From the NCBI RefSeq assembly GCF_018362975.1, contig NZ_CP074371.1, positions 5,642,001 to 5,706,000 of the forward strand: a stretch of DNA of 64,000 nt. The letters run 5' to 3'. A program made the translations under genes and the position numbers. Positions 34,102 through 44,202 of this stretch are shown here, in pieces. The DNA is from Nocardia tengchongensis (lineage in GTDB: Bacteria; Actinomycetota; Actinomycetes; Mycobacteriales; Mycobacteriaceae). The notes below the pieces were generated by a model. That model made no database searches, was not told the DNA's origin, and saw only the letters and a program-made list of their open reading frames with translations. How positions within the stretch are numbered: position 1 is the stretch's first letter; each line of letters starts with the position of its first letter.

Positions 34102-36438
34102 ATGGCCTCCCCGCAAGAGACTCACAGCCGCTGGGATCGGATCGGCGGCATCCTCGGAATCGTCCTGCTGGCAGGCACATTCGTTCCGTTGACGGTCGGC
34201 GCGGTGGCCTGGCTCGCCGGCGCGAGGACCCTCGCTGACGCGGCATGGGCGGCCGGGACCGTCGTCGCCATCGTTCCTGCGGCGTGGTGGGTGGTGACGG
34301 CACTGCGCCGGCGGCGGATCGGGGTGGATGTCATCGCGGTGTTGTCACTGGCGGGCACATTGTGGGTGCACGAGTACCTGGCGGGCGCGCTGATCGCGGT
34401 CATGCTCAGCGGCGGGCACGCCCTCGATGCCGCGGCCGAGCGGCGCGCGACCCGCGACCTGCGGGCCTTGCTGGAACGCGCGCCCCACACCGCTCGGCGA
34501 CGGCGCGGCGACGAGGTCCGGGTCGTGGATCTGGGTGAGATCGCCGCGGGCGACACCCTCGTCATCGCCACCGGCGAGGTCGTGCCGACCGACGGCCGCG
34601 TCACGAACGCGGTTGCGGTACTGGATGAATCAGCGCTCACCGGAGAGCCACTACAGGTCGAGCGGGTGGCCGGGGAACCGGTTCGCAGCGGAGTGCTCAA
34701 CGCCGGCGGCGTATTCGAGATGCGGGCCACCGCCACTGCCGAGGACAGCACCTACGCCGGAATCGTGCGACTGGCCCGGGCGGCCGGAGCCGCGACCGCG
34801 CCCACCGTCCGGCTGGCCGACCGCTTTGCCGCGTGGTTCCTGCCCTTGACCCTGGCCGTCGCCGGCATCGCGTACTGGGTGAGCGGTTCGCTGGTGCGCG
34901 CCGTGGCGGTGCTGGTGGTGGCCACGCCGTGCCCGCTGTTGCTCGCCGCGCCGGTGGCCATCGTGTCGGGACTCTCCCGCGCGTCCCGGGCCGGTGTGGT
35001 GGTGCGCGACGGCGGTGCGCTGGAAAACCTCGGGCGCGCAACCACTCTCGTGATGGACAAGACCGGTACCGTCACGGCCGGACGACCCGTGGTCACCGAG
35101 GTCACCGCCGCGCCCGGCTCCGATCCCGGCGAGCTGCTCAGCCTGGCGGCGTCGGTGGATCAGTTCTCCCCGCACGTGCTGGCGGAGGCGATCGTGACCG
35201 AGGCACTGGCCCGCGACCTGGAACTCGCGATCGCCACCGGGATCTCCGAACGCGCGGGCCACGGCGTCACCGGCGAGGTCGACGGCCGGCACGTCGAGGT
35301 GGGCAAGCTCCCCGAGCGCGCGGCCATCCCGCACTGGGCCCGGCCGGTGATGAATCGGGCCCGTCTGGACTCCGCCGCGATCGCCTGGATCACCGTCGAC
35401 GACGAGCCACTGGGCGCCGTGCTGCTCCGCGATCCGTTGCGGCGGCACGCCCCGCGCACCTTGCGCCGACTGCGCGAAGCCGGTTTCGATCGGCTGGTCA
35501 TGCTTACCGGTGATCGCGCCGAACCCGCCCGGGAAGTCGCCACCGTGCTCGGTCTCGACGAGGTGTACGCCGGCCAGAGCCCGGCCGACAAGGTCGAGGC
35601 GGTACACCGTGAAAGCGACCGGCACGTCACGGTCATGGTCGGCGACGGCCTCAACGACGCCCCCGCCCTGGCCGCGGCGACCGTCGGGGTGGCCATGGGC
35701 GCGCGGGGATCCACCGCCTCCTCCGAGGCCGCCGATATCGTGCTCACCACCGACCGGCTCGACCGGCTGGCCGACGCCATGGACATCGCGCGCTGGTCGC
35801 GGCGTATCGCGGTCCAGAGCGCGGCCGCCGGAATGGCGCTGTCGCTGCTGGCCATGATCGCCGCAACCGCCGGCCTGCTGCCGCCCGCGGCGGGCGCGCT
35901 GCTGCAGGAGGCCATCGACATCGCCGTGATCCTCAACGCGCTGCGGGCACTGCGCGGCAATCCGGCCACCCGCACCGACCTGCCCGCCGATACCGAGCAG
36001 CTACTGCGCCGCTTCTCGACCGAACACGACCTCCTGCGCGACACCCTCGCCTCGCTGCGCGCCGTCGCCGACCGCATCGCCGATCATCCCGACGCCGACG
36101 GGCTCGCGGCCCTCGAGGCCATGCATCGCTTCCTGATCGAGGACCTGCTGCCCCACGAGCGTGCCGAGGAGACCCAGCTCTACCCCGCCCTGGCCGGACC
36201 GCTCGGCGGCTCCGAGGCCACAGCCACCATGAGCCGCGCGCACGCCGAGATCCAGCGCCTGGCCACCCGCATCGGCACCCACCTCGAACTCGCCCGCGCC
36301 CGTGGCGGTTTCGATCCCGACCAGGTCGATGACCTGCTCGCCTGCCTCTACGGACTGCACGCGGTCCTGCGCCTGCATTTCGCGCAGGAGGAGGAGAACT
36401 ACTTCGTACTCGCCGCCGACGAGCGACGGTCGTCGTGA
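34102..36438 (+). CDS. Heavy-metal P-type ATPase fused to a C-terminal hemerythrin domain
   Basis: A 778-residue protein. Residues 1 to about 630 form a P1B-like metal-transporting ATPase without an N-terminal metal-binding domain. It has TGE (SALTGEPLQ), the membrane metal motif TPCPLLLAAP (Cys about 277; TPC instead of CPC), the phosphorylation motif DKTGTVTAG (Asp about 319), a degenerate HP region (FSPHVLAEA), MLTGDRAEP and GDGLNDAPALAAA. Residues about 641-778 are a hemerythrin/HHE-like four-helix domain with His/Glu ligands (EHDLLRDTL, PHERAEETQLYPALA, SRAHAEIQRL, LHFAQEEENYF). The fusion suggests metal export tied to iron, oxygen or redox sensing (inference). The stop overlaps the start of the PAP2 gene. 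Confidence 0.88.
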   Translation: MASPQETHSRWDRIGGILGIVLLAGTFVPLTVGAVAWLAGARTLADAAWAAGTVVAIVPAAWWVVTALRRRRIGVDVIAVLSLAGTLWVHEYLAGALIAVMLSGGHALDAAAERRATRDLRALLERAPHTARRRRGDEVRVVDLGEIAAGDTLVIATGEVVPTDGRVTNAVAVLDESALTGEPLQVERVAGEPVRSGVLNAGGVFEMRATATAEDSTYAGIVRLARAAGAATAPTVRLADRFAAWFLPLTLAVAGIAYWVSGSLVRAVAVLVVATPCPLLLAAPVAIVSGLSRASRAGVVVRDGGALENLGRATTLVMDKTGTVTAGRPVVTEVTAAPGSDPGELLSLAASVDQFSPHVLAEAIVTEALARDLELAIATGISERAGHGVTGEVDGRHVEVGKLPERAAIPHWARPVMNRARLDSAAIAWITVDDEPLGAVLLRDPLRRHAPRTLRRLREAGFDRLVMLTGDRAEPAREVATVLGLDEVYAGQSPADKVEAVHRESDRHVTVMVGDGLNDAPALAAATVGVAMGARGSTASSEAADIVLTTDRLDRLADAMDIARWSRRIAVQSAAAGMALSLLAMIAATAGLLPPAAGALLQEAIDIAVILNALRALRGNPATRTDLPADTEQLLRRFSTEHDLLRDTLASLRAVADRIADHPDADGLAALEAMHRFLIEDLLPHERAEETQLYPALAGPLGGSEATATMSRAHAEIQRLATRIGTHLELARARGGFDPDQVDDLLACLYGLHAVLRLHFAQEEENYFVLAADERRSS

Positions 36439-37166
36439 TGCCGCAGGCCGAATCCCGCACCCCGCGTATCGGATTCGTGCCCTGGCGCGCCGCCGTGGTG
36501 ATCACTGGCGCCGGATCGGTGGCCGTGTGCGCGCTGGCCGTGCTGTTCGCCGCGATTCTCGACAACGTCGTCGACGGTGACGGTGTCACCGTGTGGGATC
36601 GACCCGTGTCGAGTTGGCTTGCCGCGCACCGTGAGCCGGGCGTGACCTCGGTGATGCGCGCGCTGACCGACGCGGGGAACCCGCCGGTGCTGGCCGCGGT
36701 GATGGCGGCCGTCGCGATCGGCACCGCGGCGCGCACCCGCACCCTGTGGCCGATAGCGCTCGGCGCGGCCGCCTACGGCGGCTTCCTGCTGATGGTCGTG
36801 ACCGTGAAGCTGGCGGTGGGCCGGCCACGCCCGCCGCAGCCCGAGCACGTCGTAGCCATCGACGGGTCGTCGTTTCCGTCCGGTCACGCGGCCGGAATCG
36901 CGGTCGTCGCACTGGTGTCGGCGTGGATGGTCGCACTCGAGAGTGAGTGGCCGCGGTGGATCGGTGTCACCGCCTGGGCGGCAGCCGTTCCGCTCGTCGC
37001 CGCCGTGGGGTTCTCCCGCGTCTATCTCGGTGTCCACTATCCCAGCGATATCGTCGCCGGCTGGGCATTGGGTGGGGCCTGGGGCGGAGTTCTGATCGTC
37101 GCCGGCACCACCGTCACGCCGTTGTGGCGAGGAAGCCCGCTCGGACGACGCCGTTGTCGTCCTTGA
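36438..37166 (+). CDS. PAP2-family membrane phosphatase
   Basis: A 242-residue membrane protein with about six transmembrane segments and the three phosphatidic acid phosphatase motifs: KLAVGRPRP, FPSGHAAG and SRVYLGVHYPSD. These supply the catalytic His residues. Such enzymes dephosphorylate phosphatidate, undecaprenyl pyrophosphate or similar lipids on the outer face of the membrane. The ATG overlaps the stop of the ATPase gene (TGATG), so translation is probably coupled. It closes the 32.9-37.2 kb operon. Confidence 0.85.
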   Translation: MPQAESRTPRIGFVPWRAAVVITGAGSVAVCALAVLFAAILDNVVDGDGVTVWDRPVSSWLAAHREPGVTSVMRALTDAGNPPVLAAVMAAVAIGTAARTRTLWPIALGAAAYGGFLLMVVTVKLAVGRPRPPQPEHVVAIDGSSFPSGHAAGIAVVALVSAWMVALESEWPRWIGVTAWAAAVPLVAAVGFSRVYLGVHYPSDIVAGWALGGAWGGVLIVAGTTVTPLWRGSPLGRRRCRP

Positions 37167-37413
37167 ACTTCCGATCCTCCGGGTTCGACCCGATACCACG
37201 ATTCCGCGCGCGATGACCCGTGTCACCCAGCATCGAAGATCTGCAGCCCCGATGGCCGAGGCCCTGTCTTTCGTTCCGCGATGGTCGGTCGATCCCGGGA
37301 CCTTGGTTCCGCTGGTCCGCCGCTGTGATGACCGCGGAGACTCCCACGACTTCGCCGGATCGGAAGGCTACGATGCACCCATCGACCGGGGACGACGATG
37401 CGTAGGAGGGGCA

Positions 37414-38419
37414 TTGCGCACTGATCTGACTCTGCTGCACCGGTTTGTGCTCTCCCAACTGACCTCCATGGGATTGGACCGCTCACGCCTGATCCTGGAA
37501 TCCGGTGTGCCGGAGTGGACATTGACCGGCAATGGCGTGCACGTTCCCAGCGAGACCTTCTGGCGTCTGTGGGAGACCGGCGCGCGGATGCTCGACGACC
37601 CTGACGTGGCATTGCGTGTCGCGAGCCGGTATGCGCTCAAAGCGACCGGGCTGTACGACTATCTGTTCACCAGCGCACCGACCCTGGGCGAGGGATTGGC
37701 GACCTGCGGCCCGTATGTCAGCGCGGTCACCACCAATCACAATTTCAACCTCGTCGACGACGACGCCGGACCGACACTGCGGCTGGATATGGTCGACGGC
37801 GCCGACGCCACCCGTGACCACACCCAACTGTGGGGTTTGGCCGCCGTGCTGACCCGGGCTCGCCGCGTCGTCGACGCCCCCTTGGACCCCGTCCGAGTCA
37901 CCGTGCGCCGCAACGCACCTCGCCGCCTCGACGCTTACCGGGAGGTATTCGGTGACGCCACAATCGAATTCGGCGCCGACACCGACGCGATGACCTTCCG
38001 CGCATCCGACCTGGCCCTGCCGCTCACCACCGCCGACCCGGTCCTCGCCGCGGTACTGCAACCCCTGGCGGACGCGCTCCCCCCCGCCCCCGCCCCTGAC
38101 ATCCGCGTGGCCCGAACGGGTCGCGGTGGCAGCGGCCGCCGCCCTCGACGAGGGAGAGGCGTCCTTGGAACGGGTCGCGCGGCGACTCACCACCAGCCCG
38201 CGCACCCTGCAGCGCAGGCTCGCGGAGGCCGGCACGACGTGGCGGCGCGAGCTGGACAGAGCGCGTTCGGCTCGCCTCGGCGCGGCGCAGTCGACCGGTC
38301 CGCTGAGCCGGGCCAAACAGGCGCAGCTGCTGGGGTACGCCGACGAATCCTCCATGCGCCGGGCCGCGCTGCGCTGGGCGGTCGCCAACAGCGCACACCG
38401 CTCGCCGATGCAGCGGTGA
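37414..38419 (+). CDS. AraC-family regulator with Arabinose-binding-like N-terminal domain, frame-shifted near 38080-38115
   Basis: About 334 residues if joined. The N-terminal domain (LTLLHRFVLSQLTSMGLDRS, WRLWETGARMLDDPDVALRV) resembles the ligand-binding domain of OruR/ArgR-like AraC proteins. The C-terminal part is the DNA-binding domain (LERVARRLTTSPRTLQRRLA, then AQLLGYADESSMRRA) in another frame. A run of seven C at 38079-38085 is the likely place of an extra base. The start is TTG 37414 with AGGAGG 4 bases before it. The last third of the second helix-turn-helix is short (ends HRSPMQR). Target genes are unknown. Confidence 0.75.
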
Positions 38420-38557
38420 TCGATCGACGGTCGAGGTCGGCCCATCCGGTCGAATAGCTGCCTGTCTGCTCGTCACGGGAGATAGGCTGGACACCGTCGA
38501 AAGTGAGTCGGTCATGTTCGGTATTCGCTGCCATACCGTGAGGATTGCGCGCGGCCG

Positions 38558-41500
38558 ATGATCGACGACGCTGCAAGCCGTACCCCCCGTGACCTGGACC
38601 TGACGGTAGCGGATGAGTTGCGTGCGCTCGGTTTCGAGAACGCTGAAGAGATCGGACGCGGCGGCTTCGGTGTCATCTACCGCTGTCGGCAAGCGGGGTT
38701 GAATCGCACGGTCGCGGTGAAGGTGCTGACCGGAGACCTGGACGAGGAGAGCCGGGCGCGGTTCGTGTGGGAGCAGCAGGCCATGGGCCGGCTGACCGGG
38801 CATCCCAATCTCGTCACCGTGCTGGCCGCGGGAGTCACCAGCGGCGGGCGGCCGTATCTGGCCGTACCGGACTACCCCGGGACTCGCTGGATGCGCGGAT
38901 CCGGCAGCGGGGTCCGCTTCCTGTCGATGAGGTGCTGAAGGTCGGGGCCGGGATCGCCCGGGCGCTCGAAAGCGCGCACCAGTTGGGCATCGTGCACGGC
39001 GATGTGAAGCCGGGCAATATTCTTTTCCCGGAATACGGCGTACCCGCCCTGACCGACTTCGGAATCGCGCACATCCCCGGCAGCTTCGAAACGGCTGCCG
39101 ACACCCTGATGGCGTCACCGGTATTCACCGCGCCGGAAGTCCTCGAGGGCCGCGCTCCCACTCCTGCCGCCGATGTCTACGGGCTCGGCGCAACCTTGTT
39201 CTACGCGCTGACCGAGCATGCGGACTCCGAGTCGCGCAGCGAGCGAGGTGTCGCCGAGTTCGCGCATGTCGGCCGAGGGCCGGATCTGCGCGATCGTGGC
39301 TTCCCCGCCGACGTGTGCGCCGTCGTCGACGCGGCGATGCACCCCGACCCCAAGCAACGGCCTTCCGCAGTGGAACTTGGCGCGACCATCCGGCAGATAC
39401 CGCAACGCGGTCGCCACCCGGGTGGCGGAATGTCAGCCCACAGCGATCCCACCGCCGTCTTCGACCACCTGCCGCAGAACCGTCCGCCGGTCTCGTCGCG
39501 AGCCTCGGGACATGCCCGCAATCTGCTGCCCGAGATGACCAGCTTCATCAACAGGCGCGCCGAGTTGACCGCGCTCAAGCACCAGCTGACCGTATCGAGG
39601 CTGGTGACATTGGCCGGGATGGGCGGCGTGGGCAAGACCCGGCTGGCGCTGCGGGCGGCGTCGGCGGCTCGACGCGATTTCGCCGACGGGGTGTGGGCGA
39701 TCGACCTGGCCGACGTGCGTGACCCCTCGCTGGTGGCTCCGATCGTCGCGGCCACGCTGGGTGTGCGGGCCGATTCGGCTCGGCCGGTGCACGACACACT
39801 GATCGAGTATTTGCGATCCAGGGAAGCCCTGCTCGTCGTCGACAATTGCGAGCAGGTCGCCGAGCCGATGGCCAGGCTGGCCGAGCGGTTGCTGTCGGCC
39901 TGCCCGGGAGTACGGATGCTGGTCACCAGCCGCGAACCGCTCGATATCGGCGGCGAAGTGGTACAGCGACTGCTGCCGCTGAGCGTTCCGGCCGCCGGCC
40001 GCGAGCCGACGCTGCGACAGCTGCGCAAATACGATGCGGTGACGTTGTTCGCCGATCGCGCCGGCACGGTCGTGCCCGGCTTCGAGTTGACCGAGGAGAA
40101 CAAGGCCGCGGTGGCCGGGATCTGCGCCCGGTTGGACGGTCTGCCCCTGGCGATCGAACTCGCGGCGGCTCGGATGCGCACGATGTCGCCGGATCAGATT
40201 CTGCAGCGGCTCACCGACCGGTTTGCCTTGCTCACTCGGGGCCACCGCACCGCGCCGACTCGGCAGCAGGCCCTGCGGTGGTGCATCGACTGGAGCTACG
40301 AGCTCTGCACCCCGGCCGAGCAGCGGCTGTGGGCCCGGCTGTCGGTGTTCACCGGTGGTTTCGAACTCGAAGCCGTCGAAGCGGTGTGCGGCGCCGACGC
40401 CGAGGCGGAGGAGCTGCTCGACGTGCTGTCCTGGCTCGTCGACAAATCGGTGGTGATCAGAGAGGAACCCAACGGCGCTGTCCGCTTCCGGATGCTCGAC
40501 ACCGTCCGGGAGTACGGGCAGGACAAGCTGCGGGAGGCCGGTGCGGACGAGGAGCTGCGGCGCCGGCACCGGGATTGGTACCGGCGGCTGGTGCTCGACG
40601 CCGAGGCGGACTGGATCAGCGACCGGCAATGCGACTGGATGGCCCGGCTCGACCGCGAGCAGGGCAATGTCCGTGCGGCGCTCGAATTCGGCCTGTCCGA
40701 CCCGACCGAGCAGTCGGCCGAAGCGGCATTGCGCATCAGCGCCGCCTCCCTCACGTTCTGGAGCTTCCGCGGGTTGTTCGGTGAAGGCCGCCGCTGGCTC
40801 CACCGCGCCCTGGCCCATCCGTGCGCACATTCGACAACCGACCGGGTCCGGGCACTGCACGCCAGCGTATTCATGGCCACGCGGCAATGGGATCTCGAGA
40901 CGGCAGCCGATCTGCTCGCGCAGGGGCGGGTGCTCGCCGAGCGCGAACCCACACCCATGAATCAAGCCTTGATCGCCTACGCGGAGGGAGATCTGGCGCT
41001 CTATCGCGACGAGCCCCCGCGCGCGGTGTCGTGTATCAATCGAGCCATCGAGGTGCTGAGCTCCGAACCGCGTTCATGTCTGCACGTCTCCGCGCTGCTG
41101 CTGCTCGGCGTGGCGTACGCGCAGCAGGGCGACGCCGAGCGCGCCGCCGAATGCCATCAGCGGATCCTGTCCATCACCGAGGAGTGCGGCGAATCGCTGT
41201 TCCGGTCCACTGCGCTGGGGATGACCGCGATCGCGGCATACGGGCACGGTGAGAGCGCCCGTGCACAGGATCTGCTGCGAGAATCGCTGCGGCTCAACCG
41301 GCAAGCGCGCAGCCTGCTCGTCGCGGCGCTCGACCTCGAAGTGCTGGCCTGGGTCGCGGCCGGCACCGACGACCAGCGAGCCGCCGTGCTGATGGGCGCG
41401 GCGGCGAACATGATGCGAACCGCCCCCGGCGTGGCCATCTACTTCCCCCAGATGGTCGAAGCCCACCTCGACTGCGAGCGGGTGGTGCGTGGCGCGCTCG

Positions 41501-41811
41501 GTGCCGCCCGCTTCGACGCGGCATGGCGACGCGGGCGGGAGATGCGCGTCAATGCCGCGGTCGCCTACGCCCTCGACGAAGAACAGCCGGCCGACGCACC
41601 CGGCGCCGGCACGACGACGTTGACCAAACGGGAACGCCAGGTGGCGGACCTCGTCGCCGAAGGGCTCACGAACAAGCAGATCGCGACCCAGCTGGTGATC
41701 GCCCTGCGCACCGTGGACGCGCACGTCGAACACATCCTGGCCAAGCTCGGGTTCAACTCTCGCGCCCAGATCGCGGCGTGGATCGTGGATGCGGCTCAGC
41801 CCGAGCGCTGA
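38558..41811 (+). CDS. Ser/Thr protein kinase - NB-ARC ATPase - LuxR regulator (PknK-like), frame-shifted near 38878
   Basis: About 1084 residues if joined. The kinase domain (residues about 20-280) has IGRGGFGVIYRC, the AVKVL lysine, HGDVKPGNIL (Gly for the usual Arg of HRD) and LTDFGIAHI. A G is missing near 38878 (ACCCCGGGACTCG), so the first 110 residues lie in a different frame. The middle has an NB-ARC/AAA-type ATPase with P-loop GMGGVGKTRLAL, Walker B LLVVDNCEQV and LPLAIELAAARMR. Helical repeats and a C-terminal LuxR helix-turn-helix follow (LTKRERQVADLVAEGLTNKQ). Members couple phosphorylation to transcription. The ATG lacks a good ribosome site. No partner gene is obvious. Confidence 0.85.
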
Positions 41812-41828
41812 ACGCGTGCCTTCGCGTT
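41811..41828. terminator. Small hairpin after the kinase-regulator gene
   Basis: AACGCG and CGCGTT pair around a 6-base loop (TGCCTT), starting at the last base of the TGA stop. Short, so only a weak terminator candidate. Confidence 0.35.
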
Positions 41829-41940
41829 CCGAAGCAAAAATAGGTATGCCCAGTGGCCATTCCACCGTCGTGTAAGTAGTCCGTACCGACGATGCTGGAA
41901 ACCGAAATCCACCAGCACCGGTCCACGGAGGTTCGGTTCC

Positions 41941-42354
41941 ATGTCCCTACCGACTGCCACGCTCGCAGCGGATGTCAGCGACAACAGCGCACAGTGTGCC
42001 GACGACATGTTCGCAATCCGGCGATGCGCCGCCTGCGACAAGTTGTTCGGGCCGTTGATCGCCGCCTGTTCGGCCTGCGCGTCCGACGATCTCGAGTGGG
42101 TGCCCTCGTCCGGGGCCGGTTCGATCGTGTCCTCGCGGCGGGTGCATCGCGCGGGTGATCCGCATGGCTTGTCGACGCCGTTGATCATCGCCATCGTCGA
42201 ACTCGACGAGGGGCCGTGGGTCTACACCTGCCTCGAAGGTGAGGTGCCGCTGATCGGCATCGGGCCGGTGCGGGTGCGCTTCCGGCCGAGTCCCCGTCGG
42301 GACGGATTTCCTGTCTTCGAAGTCGCCGACCGTGGGAACCGGATGTTTCGATGA
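41941..42354 (+). CDS. Zn-ribbon / OB-fold (DUF35-type) protein
   Basis: A 137-residue protein. A zinc ribbon of two Cys pairs (CAACDKLFGPLIAACSAC, residues about 25-42) is followed by an OB-fold (GAGSIVSSRRVHRA, STPLIIAIVELDEGPWVYTC, VRVRFRPSPR). Members bind acyl-CoA and usually partner thiolases or MaoC-like hydratases in sterol or fatty-acid catabolism; here no intact thiolase adjoins. GGAGG stands 5 bases before the ATG. The next gene starts inside its stop codon (ATGA), implying coupling. Confidence 0.8.
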   Translation: MSLPTATLAADVSDNSAQCADDMFAIRRCAACDKLFGPLIAACSACASDDLEWVPSSGAGSIVSSRRVHRAGDPHGLSTPLIIAIVELDEGPWVYTCLEGEVPLIGIGPVRVRFRPSPRRDGFPVFEVADRGNRMFR

Positions 42355-42674
42355 CCGCGTTGTTGCCGCTCGCGTACGGATACGTGCGCGACGATCTGTT
42401 GAGCAACCGCGACCCGAGAGTCTGCGACAAGATACTGCGAGCCGCCGCCAAATCACTCGGGTACGCGCTCGGCACGGTATTCCACGAGCGGGGAGCGGAG
42501 GGCACGACGCTCCCCCCGGTGTTCATCGACCTGGTCCAGGAATGCCGGCGGGCCAGAGCCTGCACCGTGCTGACGCTCCCCGGACACCTGTCGGGCGCGT
42601 CCGTGTGCCATCGAGTCCTGCTCGCGATCCTCGAGGCGCGAGCCGAAGCCGCAATCCAGGAGGTTCGCCCTTGA
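42351..42674 (+). CDS. Small protein resembling a resolvase N-terminus
   Basis: A 107-residue protein. The start PLAYGYVRDDLLSNRDPRVC and the segments AAAKSLGYALGTVFHERG and CTVLTLPGHLSGASVC loosely follow the catalytic fold of serine recombinases (YxRVS, then GxxxxxxF). No catalytic Ser or DNA-binding domain is visible, so it is unlikely to recombine DNA. It overlaps the previous gene by 4 bp, and a TTGA overlap at 42671 opens a further short frame (STVSTPSMPVVLLLIAG) that runs into the convergent response regulator and may be a remnant. Function unknown. Confidence 0.5.
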   Translation: MTALLPLAYGYVRDDLLSNRDPRVCDKILRAAAKSLGYALGTVFHERGAEGTTLPPVFIDLVQECRRARACTVLTLPGHLSGASVCHRVLLAILEARAEAAIQEVRP

Positions 42675-42775
42675 GCACCGTCTCCACGCCGTCGATGCCG
42701 GTCGTGCTGCTGTTGATCGCCGGTACCGAGTCCTTCAGATCAGCGAAGCGGCCTACTACCGGTCGCGCACCCGGA

Positions 42776-43204
42776 TCAGAAGCCGAGACCGGTATGGATT
42801 CGATCGAGCAGTTCGACGGTCCGGAAGGGTTTAGGCAGATACCCCGACGCGCCCGCATCGATCGCGAGGCCGACGAGGTCGGGATCGGTTTCGGTGGACA
42901 CGATCAGGATCGGCACCGATGAGGTTGCCCGCAGGCGCAGGCAGAACTCGGGTCCGGAAAGGTCCGGCAGTATCAGATCCATCAGCACCAGATCCGGCTT
43001 CCAGCTGCCGACGGTGGTGAGCGCCTGGGTGGCCGTCGAGACATGCAGGGCGTCATAACCGGCCGCGGTCAAGACCAACTGTTCCATCTCGGCGGTCGCG
43101 GGATGCTGTTCGACGATCAGCACTCGCGCTGCCGGATGAGTCGAATCCCGTACACCGATCAGCGGTCGGCTGGCTCTGATTGTCGAGAGTTGATGAAGAT
43201 TCAT
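42776..43204 (-). CDS. Single-domain response regulator
   Basis: A 142-residue receiver domain with no output domain. It shows VLIVEQHPATAEM (one acidic residue at the metal site instead of the usual two), the phospho-acceptor Asp in LVLMDLILPDLSG, a Ser in LIVSTETD and the Lys in GYLPKPFRT. Such proteins act by phosphotransfer or protein contacts. The start is the ATG opening MNLHQLS after AAGGGA. No histidine kinase is near. It ends against the small resolvase-like gene. Confidence 0.82.
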   Translation of the reverse strand: MNLHQLSTIRASRPLIGVRDSTHPAARVLIVEQHPATAEMEQLVLTAAGYDALHVSTATQALTTVGSWKPDLVLMDLILPDLSGPEFCLRLRATSSVPILIVSTETDPDLVGLAIDAGASGYLPKPFRTVELLDRIHTGLGF

Positions 43205-43512
43205 GGGCGTGTCCCTTGCTGACCGGATCCCCCGACCCGGTGTGACCGCCCTCACCATCCGGGGCGGACCTCGACGCTAAGCCGAACAGCAACTAATCAG
43301 CAATACCTGCAGGCTATGGAATGTCCGATTCATCACGATCGTCACGTTCCCGTGATCTCAGGGGTCGATCGTCCGCTGCACCGTGATCAAATCGAGAGCA
43401 AACAGCCACATGGAGTTCACCGGGGCCACGATCCCACCTCGTCACCGCGCTGGTGATCACGCGGCAACCTCCCGTTATCGAGGTTCCGGTCCGAGTTCGC
43501 GCAGGGTGAGGC
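43205..43512. other. Intergenic region, no gene seen
   Basis: About 308 bp between the response regulator start and the 3' end of the adenosine-kinase-like gene. A/T content is higher near 43270-43420. I see no hairpin with a clear role and no credible open frame; it should contain the response regulator promoter. Confidence 0.5.
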
Positions 43513-43995
43513 TCAGAGCTTGTAGCCGATGGCGCGGAGCAGTTGATGCCGATCAGCCCGGTCGGTCTCGGTTTCGATCCCGAGGGGCGGCGCACCGTCG
43601 ACGACGCCGATGATGCCGCGCCCGAGCGATGTCTCGGCGATGAGGACCTCGACGGGGTTGGCGGTGGCACAGAAGATGGCGCAGAGCTCGGGGATGTGGC
43701 GGATCGCGTTGAGAACGTTGACGGGGTAGCCGTCGCGGAGGAAGACGACGAAGCAGTGGCCGGCGGCCAGCGCTGTCGCGTTCTTGGTGGCGAGGTCGAC
43801 CAGGCTGTCGTCGTTACCCGACCAGCGGATCAGGCGGGGGCCGGAGGCTTCGCAGAAGGCCAGCCCGAAGCGGAGTTGCGGGCCGGTGCCGACGAGGGCT
43901 TCGTGGAGGTCCTCGACGGTCTTGATGAAGTGGGATTGCCCGATGATGACATTGAGCTCATCGGGATTCTCGATGGGCACCGCTGTCAGTTCCAT
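43513..43995 (-). CDS. Adenosine-specific kinase family protein (DUF355)
   Basis: A 160-residue compact protein matching the archaeal/bacterial PF04008 family over its full length. Conserved blocks are LNVIIGQSHFIKTVEDLHEA, LRFGLAFCEASGPRLIRW, AAGHCFVVFLRDGYPVNVLN and FCATANPVEVLIAETSLGRG. The family was named from adenosine kinase activity of an archaeal member; its role in actinobacteria is not established. The start is the ATG opening MELTAVPIE. No partner gene is obvious. Confidence 0.88.
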   Translation of the reverse strand: MELTAVPIENPDELNVIIGQSHFIKTVEDLHEALVGTGPQLRFGLAFCEASGPRLIRWSGNDDSLVDLATKNATALAAGHCFVVFLRDGYPVNVLNAIRHIPELCAIFCATANPVEVLIAETSLGRGIIGVVDGAPPLGIETETDRADRHQLLRAIGYKL

Positions 43996-44202
43996 GGGGC
44001 TATCGTCCCTCGTCACGCTGCCGGGGAACAAGCTCGGGGAGCTTTCGGCGCGGCTTTCGGTGCGCCCCGTCACGACGTGCCCGCCCTCATCGATCGGTGT
44101 GATGCTCCGCGGGGCCCCGGAAAGTGAGGGCTCCCGCCCGCCGACGCGAAGGCCGTCCACGACGTAATGTTCGAAAACACTTACAGCGGAACGGATCACG
44201 TC

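Noticed and set aside
42671..42922. A further gene starting in the stop of the small resolvase-like gene
   Set aside because: Only the first 20 residues (STVSTPSMPVVLLLIAG) look protein-like. The rest is antisense to the response regulator, so at most it is a remnant.
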